This document shows, one piece after another, positions 36,552-45,949 of a DNA stretch of 64,000 nt. Source of the stretch: Sesamum alatum (taxonomy: Eukaryota; Streptophyta; Magnoliopsida; Lamiales; Pedaliaceae); NCBI GenBank assembly GCA_034509735.1, contig JACGWO010000002.1, forward strand, positions 50,279,115 to 50,343,114, in the 5' to 3' direction. How positions within the stretch are numbered: the first letter of the stretch is position 1; every line of letters begins with the position of its first letter. The notes beneath the pieces were generated by a model, which saw only the letters and a list, made by a program, of their open reading frames with translations, did not search any database and was not told the DNA's origin. The position numbers were made by a program, and so were the translations under genes.

Positions 36552-36915
36552 ATGGAAGAAAATTGCTGGTGTGGCCGTCGTGCTGTGAAGAAAACATCTT
36601 GGACAGATCTCAACCCAGGCCGAAGATATGCCATTTGCGATAGATTCAGGGTAAGTGAAGTTCTATTGAAGAACTATAATGATTTTTGCTCAAGTTTTCG
36701 TCAATTTTCTATCTTTTTTGAGGTAGGGTGTGGGGGGTTGCAGCTTCTTCGCCTGGATTGATCCTCCAATTTGTGAGCGGGCGCGACAAATTATCCCAGG
36801 CTTGCTTCGAAGGATAAACAGGCTTGAAGAGGAACGAAAAAAGATAAGGAAGAAGGAGAAACTGATGTGGGGGGGAATGTGTATTTGCTTATTTTTGGTG
36901 TATTGTATGATGTGA
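36552..36915 (+). CDS. GRF-type zinc-finger protein carried by the MULE
   Basis: Two exons, 36552-36650 and 36727-36915, joined at a GTAAGTG donor and a GAGGTAG acceptor, give 95 aa. The join produces a compact zinc-finger pattern: CWCGRRAV, then NPGRRYAIC, then GGCSFFAWIDPP. This matches the GRF zinc finger (C-x-C-G...C...C) found in many small plant proteins of transposon origin. A Lys/Arg/Glu-rich helix, possibly a short coiled coil (LRRINRLEEERKKIRKKEK), and a C-terminal hydrophobic segment (MCICLFLVY) follow. The ATG at 36552 is the first standard start in frame. The gene lies inside the left end of the MULE, convergent with the transposase, and probably moves with it; its role in transposition is unknown. 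Confidence 0.75.
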
Positions 36916-37320
36916 AAAAGAAGAAAGAATGATAAACAAGGGAGTTGTAAGTTAGTTCCCTATGTTGGGTAATGTAGTGTAATATAGTGTTATGTTGGGT
37001 AATGTTAGTTTTTGGTAAAGTTGTAATTTATGAATGAAAATGTAAGTTATTTCCCTATGTACCTGTGTAATTTATGTTAGCTAATGTTATTGCCCATGAT
37101 ATACCTGTGTAATTGCAAATGCAAATAAGAATTCTGGTAGTGGGAAAAAACAAAACAGAACTTGAACTTGGGCAACAAAAACTGAAACTTGAATTTCATT
37201 GACTTAAAAGCTTTGTTTGGTAATGTTCACTAGACATTCAAAAGCAGCCAACCATGGTTGTACATAAGCAGAAATTAACACCAAAATGTTCCAAAAACAG
37301 GCAAAAACAGAGGCATTCCA

Positions 37321-40300
37321 TCATTGTTGATTGCAAGCTGGTGGTAGCTCATAATGGTACTCCTGATCACTGCATTGTTGGACTGGATTTGTGGTGATGT
37401 TAGACATTGTTTGAGATGGAAAAACGGCCGATGGACCTGCACTTGATGGAACTTGGGAATCCTTCTTTGCAGATTTTGTTGGAACTTGGGGATCCTTCTT
37501 TGCAGATTTTGTTGGAACTTGGGGATCCTTCTTTGCATCTTTCTTTTTTGCCTTTGATCTAATCACCATCTTCTTTCTTGTTCGATTTGGAGACAATGGT
37601 CCAGTAACTGATTTTTGACTCATAGGCAGTTCTTCAATTTGAATACCTTGCAACTAAACAATAAATTTGAATGTTAATCTTAGTGTAAACTCATAATAAA
37701 TATCATTAACATAATCTTAGTAACTTACTGCCGCAGTGCTTCTTGTTAATCTAGTTGTCTTGTTCACTTGTTCTTGTCTTGCATCTCTTTTTCTTTTGAC
37801 TTTCTGTTGCAAAAAACAACAAAATCAGAATAATGGCATAAAGGCACTAAGTTACAAAACAGAAATGAAGTCAAATTACTCTGTTTTTTTCTGGTGGAGG
37901 CACATCAACATGTTGCTCTTGAAACTGATTCTTGGGGTTTTGAGGGCATGTTCTTGAGTTGTGACCTGCAACACCACATATCTTGCAGGTCATTTTAAGG
38001 CCTTGTCTTCCCAGCTTACCACTCTTCTGCCCAGAATTTGTGACTTCAATTTTCTTCATCTTTGATTTCTGTTTCATTTCTTCAAGTTCGTGTGGAGTCT
38101 TCTTTCTGTCTTGCTTCTTCGGCCTACCTGGCATCCTCTCTATGATTGGAGGCAACAATGGCTTTTTGTCAGACTGAGGCCACTCTTCAGGTCCATGTAA
38201 TGGCATCATTAAGTGACTGTAAACCTTCAAGAACACATCCTTCCTATAGCATTCATCCACATAGTCCTCAGGTTTGTATCCCATAAAAAACATGCCAGAA
38301 ATCGCATGTGCACAAGGTATCCCAGTCAGCTGCCACTTTCTGCAGCTGCATGTCTTCTCAGTCAGATTCAATGTGTGTTTGTCACCATAACACCCTTCAA
38401 TCTCAAATTGATCATGGCCATTCCAATGAGCAATGTATTCCATGCTTTTCTTCTTCAGCTCTTCCATCATTTTTTGTATGTTTGGACACAATTTTCCTTT
38501 TTGCTTTCTCATTTGATCCCTCTTAACATAGATCCTCTTCATTAACATCATTCGAATTGTCTCCAGCATATCAATAATGGCCTTACTCCTTGCAGCCACA
38601 AGTGTGGCATTAAAACTCTCACATAAATTATTCAATAGGATGTCACATTTTGATTGAGTTCTGAAGTAGGCCCTGGACCACTGTGCAGCAGGCCTTTTTG
38701 CTAACCATTTGAAAGCTTCCTTATCCCTTTCTCTCAATTCACATAATACTTTTTCGAAGTCAACAATTCGTGTAGCCTTTGCAGCTTTCCACAATATCAT
38801 TTTTAAAGCTAGGCCTTTATGTGCCATCTTAAAATTGTTGTACAGATGCAGCACACAAAATCTGTGTTCACAGTGTGGTAATAACATATCAACAGCATCT
38901 ATAAGCCCTTTTTGCTTGTCTGACATTATTGTCCACTTGTCACTATCAGTGGGGATTTCTAAATCATTCATCAACAACTCCATAAACCAAAGCCATGTAT
39001 TTTTTTTCTCCTTCTCCACTACTGCATATGCAAATGGATACATGCAATTATTGCCATCAATCCCTATTGCACATAGTAGTATTCCACCACAAACAGTTTT
39101 TAGATGGCAACCATCAAGACATATCAGTGGCCTACAACCATCAAGTAAACCAGACTTCAGAGTACCCCAACAACAGTAAAATCTTTTGAAATGCAGATTA
39201 CCCTCAACCTCTTTTGTTTTAATCTTGACAGTGGTATTAGGGTTGGATTTCACAATCTCTGCAGCATACCTCCACAGCATACCATATTGTTTATCTTCAC
39301 TCCCTGCAGCCATTTTAGCAACCTTCCCTTTGGCTCTATACATTTGAAATTTACTGAACATTAACTTGCACTCCTTTTGCATCACTGACATCATTGAATC
39401 AACAGACCAATTTAGATCACTTCTTATCCTGTCTTTGTATTTGTTAGCCAACCACTTGGAATTTGCTGCGGACACCCTCTCAACTCTAGTGCATTCATGT
39501 ACATTTTTCAGTGTTTTCACTTGCATTGTGTCCTCTCCATGAATTTTTGAAGCAAATATATACCAAGGACAAGATTCATGTTTGCATTTAACTTGCACTT
39601 TATTCTTATCATTTTTTGTGAAGACAATATCTCTTGCATTAACAATAGAATGTTGCCTCACTGCATCTCTGAATGTTTGAGTATCAGGAAAACATAGGCC
39701 AACCTCAAACTGTGGGTCATCATTATCAAGATTCAAGTTAAATACAGAAAATCCATCATGTTGGATCACTTCTTTACCTTTAGAAGATGTTTTCACAACT
39801 GACTTTTTCCCCTTCCCTTGTAAACCACCCCAATCCACTTCTATCCCCCAATCACTGACTTCATCACCCAAGCCGATTTCACTATCCACCAACACATCAG
39901 AATAGCAGGAATCATTTCCTATAGACTGTTCATCACTACTCTCCATACAGTCTCTATCATCTTGTATCCCATGCAGATTTCCTTCACCCTCTTCCCTTCC
40001 TCATTTATAGCCCCCTGTTCAACTCTTTCACCCTCTTCCCTGTCCTCATTTATAGCCCCCTGTTCAACTCTTTCACCCTCTTCCCTGTCCTCATTAATAG
40101 CCCCTTCAGAATATCCCAAACTTTCATCAATATCAGCACCTCTCAAACTAGATTCACCTTGACTTCTTTCTGACTCATGCCCATGATCTAAAAATATCCC
40201 AATCATTCTGTCCTCATCAACAAAATTTATCAGCTCTAAGGTATGAATATCTGTGCTCATCATACTTAAAGAGTTGCAATCATTTACGCCATTCCTACTG

Positions 40301-40790
40301 TAATAGAATGTCACTAGTTTTGTGTCTATATGCAATTCTTTGGCCATTTCATACAGTTCTAGCAATGACATTTCATCTACTTCACAATAATCAAAATGAG
40401 CTATTTTCCCTCCTACATACACCCTACGACCAAATTCACACAACTGTCCACCATAATGCATTCTAATAGTGAAACATTCACTATTAGCACCTGCAATTTG
40501 AGCAAAAATAATCAAACACAGTAAAACCACATTGCACAACTTTTCACAACCATAGTGCTCACAATAAAATATCATTCACAAGTACAAACTTTTCCACAAC
40601 ATCAATACAAAGTTTATTGCCCCAACACCATTACATTAAACTAATACTACTCTCCATACAGTCAGTAAACCACATTGCACGCCTAACCAAAAATATAGAA
40701 AAAAATTTGGGGAAAGCACTTACCGTAGTGGGGCGTTTGTCTTCCAGGTGGTATTTTATCCCCATCTTCTCTTCTTAATCTCCAACCCAT
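37321..40790 (-). CDS. MuDR-type transposase gene with a 1-bp frameshift
   Basis: Inferred exons: 40790-40724, 40490-37880, 37803-37729 and 37653-37321, with GT-AG borders and matching phases. In order: a short N-terminus beginning MGWRLRREDG, a PB1-like plant MULE N-terminal domain (about 40470-40200), acidic 15-residue repeats, a MuDR DNA-binding domain (about 39730-39480), a MULE transposase core with CLDGCHLK and IMSDKQKGL acidic residues (about 39130-38830), a SWIM zinc finger (CSCRKW...PCAHAI, about 38340-38290), a CCHC knuckle (CKICGVAGHNSRTC, about 37990-37950) and a Lys-rich C-terminus with AKKDPQVPTKS repeats. The long main frame is 691 codons (39946-37871). In the third acidic repeat, near 39997, one base is missing compared with its neighbours, which separates the N-terminal part (40490-39919) from the main frame. 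It would otherwise look autonomous. Confidence 0.85.
39960..40110 (-). repeat. 45-bp coding tandem repeat in the transposase
   Basis: Two full 45-bp units encode GAINEDREEGERVEQ. A third, degenerate unit nearest 39997 is one base short and causes the frameshift. Confidence 0.85.
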
Positions 40791-40930
40791 TGTAGAAGTT
40801 CTTGCAAGGCCACAGCAGTAATAGAGTTAGGGCAAAAAATTTGGGAGAAAATGTTTGATTTTTACCCTTGGAAGAAATTTACCCCGTTTGTTAACTGAGG
40901 TATGCGGACAGATGGAGAAATCACAAATAT

Positions 40931-41122
40931 GCCCTTCAATTATTCAACATTTGGCGCGTGCGTTTCACCTAGCCGGAATACACCCTCCAACTCGCCTGAA
41001 ATTTGAAAAAAAAGGAACTTGCAAAAATTTGCAAAGGATGGGAGGTTAGGTGTAAAAAAAAAAAGGTTGGGGGGCAACGTGCCAATCGCCCCATACGTTG
41101 GGGGGGTGTCCGCAATTTACTC
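40931..41122 (-). repeat. MULE right terminal inverted repeat
   Basis: About 192 bp, the inverted partner of 36239-36431. It ends at the TSD copy 41123-41131. Confidence 0.9.
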
Positions 41123-41131
41123 AAAATGAAA

Positions 41132-41889
41132 AAGCCCAATTAGACCTAATCGGCCTGGATCAAGTCTCAATCGGTTGGCCCATGAATTAGACCTAAGTTT
41201 AAAAATCGACCCATTTAAAGGCTCAGAACCCCCCGAAGACCGACCATGAATAGTATTAGGCCGATCTGGGCGGGCTTTTTGGAACTAGTCCATGTTGATC
41301 CAGCTGGGCCAGCTTGGCTCACTATGCACCTTGAAGTCTAGAACCCGGTTAATGCCTCTATTTCGCTACTGACTGTGTTTTTTTTTTTTTTTTCTAAGTT
41401 GACTTTACTTGTAGATTTTTAAAATTTTTGAAACTCTAAAACTTTTATTTTTATTGTTTTAATTTTAAATTTTAAGTATATTAATTCATTAAAAGGACTC
41501 ATTTGGTTCGTGTGATAAGATTAGGCAAGATTAGGTTATGGGGACGGAATTCGGAGCAGTATGCATTTTACGTCCACTTACCGTTCCAAGAGGCATATAT
41601 AGGTTCTAAATAGTAGTACAAATTTTTTCTGTTCCCAGTTTGGAACGGTTGTTGGACTATTTTGATTAAGCTATTTTTGCTCACATCATGTGTCATAAAG
41701 AGTAATGTTATCCTAAGAAAAAAATTAAGTTTTGGTCTATACATGCACTAAAATAATTAAAATGACATAGTGAATTAAGTCCATTGCGTGATATAGATTA
41801 TTTCATGATCAAATATATATATATATATATGATAATCTCATTTTATTTCTATTCATACATTTTCCAGAAAAGAAAATAGAATATCATCA
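41132..41889. other. Spacer between MULE and P450 copy 5
   Basis: To about 41400 this is the displaced continuation of the copy-4 upstream flank, related to about 48000-48270. The rest is AT-rich with a (TA)n run near 41815 and then the conserved P450 3' UTR. No gene is seen. Confidence 0.5.
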
Positions 41890-42514
41890 TCAAACAACAT
41901 ATTTTCCCCTAACCCTTGGAATCATAACCAATGGATTTTTCCTCTTCAATACTGCAGCAGTGCATACATCAGTAGTATCAAGATTCTCAGGGTTTTCTCC
42001 ATCAGGCAGACTCCAATCAAAATAATGGACTAAACACGCCGTCACCAGCTGAACAGTTCTGTATCCAATTTGATATCCAGGACACATTTTTCGTCCTGAA
42101 CCGAAAGGTATAAACTCAAAGTGGTTTCCCATGAAATCAATTTTCGAGTCAAGAAATCTGTCAGGATTAAAGCTCGTTGCATCTTCCCAATTTTCAAGAT
42201 CCCGTTGAATAGCCCATGCATTCACCAGCACTATGCTATCCTTTGGGATTGTATAATCATTCAGGATACATTCTTCCAAGGCCAGATGGGGCACCAGAAA
42301 TGGCGGTGGATGAAGTCTCAATGTTTCCTTTAAACATGCCTGAAAATATTCACATGTGGAGAGAATTGAGTCATTAATCATGGCGGTTTTCGTTCCCATG
42401 GCTTGTGCGATTTCTAGACGAACCCTGGATAAAATATCTTGGTTTCGAATCAGCTCTACCATCACCCATATTGTTGTTATCAATGTTGATTCGGTTCCAG
42501 CAACCAATAACGCC

Positions 42515-42552
<38 letters not shown>

Positions 42553-44381
42553 AAACAACCCTCATGATTATAAACTTATAAGCAATATATGTACTGAGAT
42601 TTAGCGATTCATTCTATTATGCAGTTATATTATCTATACTAATTACCTATACTAATTATAAAAGGAAAGACTCTTTTGTGTCACAAATGGAAATTATTTT
42701 AGGCATTTTATAAAATTTACCCTTTGGTTTTCCATAATTCATTTTCATATTTCTTTCTACAAAGTGAAATCTATAATTTATTGAGGGCAAAAATAGAAAT
42801 TCAACATAATGTTGGTAGTTCTCATACTAAATTTTTAAACTACCTAATATGCCCTCTTGCCATAACTACCCATGTTCCCACACAATTTTTTTTCTTTTTT
42901 TTTCTCTATAAATTAAAACTCAATTAAAAGTCTAAAACTTCTATCACAAACTTATGTTAATATGTTTATCATACTTTTACCACTTCTTTTAAATTTTGGC
43001 CTCCAAAACAAAACTGAATTTTAAGTTAAAAAATGTATTTATCTTTGAAAATCCTAATCAATATACTTATTTCAAGTTAAAATTCACTTTGTTTTGGAGA
43101 GCAAAATTTTGAAAAAATGTGAAAATATGATATAACTATCATTTATTAGAGGAAAACAAAATTTTCTTTTATAATAGTATAGCTATATTACACTCATCCA
43201 TCAAGTGTTATTTTTGTAAATTAACTTTGTAAAATATTTACTTAATTATTTTGCATAATATCATTTTAGATCACACAATTAACAAATATATGATTAATGA
43301 ACTACTAAATTTTGATCTAAAGTAGATCATATACATACTAAAATTGACCAAAGTACGGAATGAAACATACTGATGAATATATATTAATATTAATATTATT
43401 ATTATTATTTATTTATGCATCGCGTATGTGTGATCAATGTATTTAAAATATTATGTGCGCGAGGACCGCGTGCGACAGCTGCTAGTATATAAAAAAAGAA
43501 AGTAGATCATCAAACCATTAGTACGAAGCATGTATGGTCGTCGGAAAACTGATTGTCGATGAGAACATCTAAGAAATCTCGAGCATTGTGGTCAATACTT
43601 CCATTTCTTGACCTTCTTCTTTCCTTGAGAATATCGTCCCACACACACATCACCTTCCGTTGCAAAATCCGTCCCTCTCTTTTACTCCAAAAATCAACCC
43701 TTTTCAGAACTGGAAATATATCAACCAGGCGAGGTGCTAAAGCAAGGTCCACAATTTCATCCACCAAACCCATCATCATATCGTCGTTTCCGTCCCCTCT
43801 TCTATAGCCAAGCAGATTTCTTGAAGCTAAAACATTGGCAAAGATATTGGAAACCGCGCTTTTAATACATCGTCAAGATTAACCACTTCACCTTGTTTCT
43901 CAACCAAATAGTCCATCATCTCTACCACTACCTTTTGCTTCATTACTTTGCCTTTTGACTCAACTTCTCTTAAAGAGGAGAAGAGATCATTAATGGTGAA
44001 AAGTGTGGATTTCGACGTATCGTTGGACGTCGACGTCATGAATGATTGTATTGTTCCGGGGATTGCATTGGATAATGACGGTAAGTACCTCCCGGAGAAA
44101 ACCCTGTCGTGAGTTTTGAGAATAGCCTTGGCTGTGGCCGGTGATGATGCAACTACTACGAGTCGGCCACCGAGCCTCATGGAGATGAGAGGACCATAGA
44201 TTTTAGCTAGATTAAGAAAGGCAAAATGGGTTTCGTTTCTAATCTTGGAAATGTTGAATAAGAGTTGGCATGCATTAGGGCCTGGTGGAAGCTTTGATGA
44301 TTTTAAAGTACTGACGAAGAAGAGAAGAGGTAGAAAAAGAAGAAGAAGAAGGAGGAGGAGAAGCCCGGCAAGTTGTATCAT
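41890..44381 (-). pseudogene. Cytochrome P450 copy 5, single frameshift
   Basis: Exon 1 44381-43516 and exon 2 42513-41890. Exon 2 is fully open, with the heme loop FGSGRKMCPGYQIG, FNPDRF and KETLR intact. Exon 1 is open on both sides of a one-base deletion near 43856, where the sibling copies read 'accgtcg' and this one reads 'accgcg'; the shift leads to a stop shortly after. The C-helix Trp is missing (region rewritten around TSNDTSKST, shared with copy 3). The intron contains a long (TA)n run and an 853-bp Helitron. Apart from the one deletion the gene looks well preserved, so recent inactivation or a sequencing error are both possible. Confidence 0.85.
42633..43485 (+). mobile_element. 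Helitron in intron of P450 copy 5
   Basis: It starts TCTATACTAATTACC after an A and ends with a GC-rich hairpin (gtgcgcgaggaccgcgtgc) then GACAGCTGCTAG before a T. Copy 3 has no such insertion after the same 'gcagttatatta' host sequence. An inverted 5'-like end (ttataatagtata, near 43175) inside suggests a nested partner. No ORF of note. Confidence 0.7.
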
Positions 44382-44466
44382 ATTGATATAGTTGTTGTGT
44401 TGATCTTTAAGGTGGGATTTCGATCAAGAGCAAAGAGTACAATGAAAGGAGGGAGAATTAGTGCCA

Positions 44467-44474
44467 CTTAAATA
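44467..44474 (-). promoter_or_regulatory. Candidate TATA box of P450 copy 5
   Basis: Minus-strand TATTTAAG about 86 bp upstream of the ATG, at the position conserved among the P450 copies. Confidence 0.4.
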
Positions 44475-44682
44475 CTTCTCCTTCATAATAGAATTAGGGT
44501 AAATAAATTTACTTATAAATGGGCAAACAGTCTTTTTTTAAAAAAAAAAAAGAAATTACTTTCCTGCTTATTTTTTAAAAAATGTGCAAAATATTTTGTT
44601 AGCTCATGTTACACACATCATGCACTTTGTCTGCAATTTTGATTATTTTTTAATTATAAAATAACTTCTATACTCATTATTA

Positions 44683-44983
44683 GGGCAAAATATTCTTTTG
44701 GTCCCATAAGATTAGGGCATTATTTATTTTGGTACCACAACTTAGGTAGGTGGCTGTTTTAGTACCATAAAATACGATTTTCAATTTTTTTGATCCCAAA
44801 ATATCACTTTGTTCAGTTTTTTTGGTCCCCAAATGTCATGTCCCATTTACAAGGCACGTGACATTTTGGGACAAAAAAAAAATAAAAAACGTATTTTATG
44901 GGACTAAAACAATCACCCACCTAATTTGTGGTACCAAAATAAATAATTGCCTAGTTTTACAGGACCAATAAATATTTTACCCC
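44683..44983. mobile_element. MITE family A, copy 3
   Basis: About 300 bp, the same family as 2767-3040 and 25883-26216 (shared 'cattatttattttggtacca'). It is flanked by tcattatta and acattatta, an 8/9 match. Confidence 0.75.
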
Positions 44984-45165
44984 ACATTATTATAAATCAT
45001 TAAATCTTATTTTATATATATATATATATATGTATGTATATACCGTGGCAACCATCTCCCCTAGTCACAAGGGGACTATGTTCTTTCAGCCGATTGGGAA
45101 AGAAGGTTATAGAAGGGGCACCCCCCTCCCCCCCTTCCCGGTAAAGCAATTTTACATAGTTTAAA

Positions 45166-45940
45166 GGGTTAAATACAGTTACCACCCCTAAAGTATCCAC
45201 CCTACATCAATTACCCCCCTAAAGTATTAAAACCTTCAAAAAAATCCCTGATCTTCTAACACCTTTAATTTGAAGTTCAAAAAGTCCATTTTACCCCTAC
45301 TAAGAATTGATTTATGAAAAAAATTGAAGGGATTTTTAAAATGCCAAAATCACTGTTTTTTTAAGTTTTATCTAATTCTATTTTTACTTATTCATCGAAC
45401 TCCTTTTATTTTATAATTCTAAAGTATTTGGAGTTCATTTTATTTTAATTTCACTTATTTGTCAAACCAAGTTAAAAATAAATTTATACTTTCATATAAT
45501 TACCACATTTATATAATTACCATATATATTATTGTATATTTTCTTATTAGCTCATGATAAACTCTTTCGGTTTTATTAATTGTATATTTTTTTAAGTAAA
45601 TATATATATGCAGGTATAAATTTATTTTTAGTTTAGTTTGATAAACAAGGAAAATTAAAATAAAATGAGCTCCAAGTACTTTAGGATTACGAAAATAAAA
45701 AGAGTTCGATGAACAAGTAAAACTAGAATTAGACAAAGTTTTAAAAAAGAGTGATTTTGGTATTTTAAAAATTCCTTTAATTTTTTTTCAAAGGGCAATT
45801 TTTAGTAAGGGTAAAATGGACTTTTTGAACTTAAAAATAAAAGGAGTTAGAAGGTTAGGGAGGTTTTTGAAGGTTTTAATACTTTAGGGGGGTAATTGAT
45901 ATGGGTTGAATACTTTAGGGGTGGTAACTGTATTTAACCC
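45166..45940. mobile_element. Mutator-type MITE with perfect 9-bp TSD
   Basis: 775 bp with inverted ends starting GGGTTAAATACAGTTACCAC. It is flanked by TAGTTTAAA at 45157-45165 and 45941-45949. The interior is AT-rich and has no coding capacity. Confidence 0.85.
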
Positions 45941-45949
45941 TAGTTTAAA

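Larger units (their letters stand above)
36239..41122 (-). mobile_element. Complete Mutator-like element (MULE), 4884 bp
   Basis: Long TIRs (36239-36431 and 40931-41122) begin GAGTAAATTGCGGACACC and are about 95% identical. A perfect 9-bp duplication AAAATGAAA lies at 36230-36238 and 41123-41131. It contains a MuDR-type transposase gene on the minus strand and a GRF zinc-finger gene on the plus strand. The paralogous flank near 48000 lacks the element and approximates the empty site. High TIR identity and a clean TSD indicate recent movement. Confidence 0.95.

Noticed and set aside
37983..39189. Plus-strand ORFs of 64-156 codons
   Set aside because: Antisense shadows of the MuDR transposase exon.
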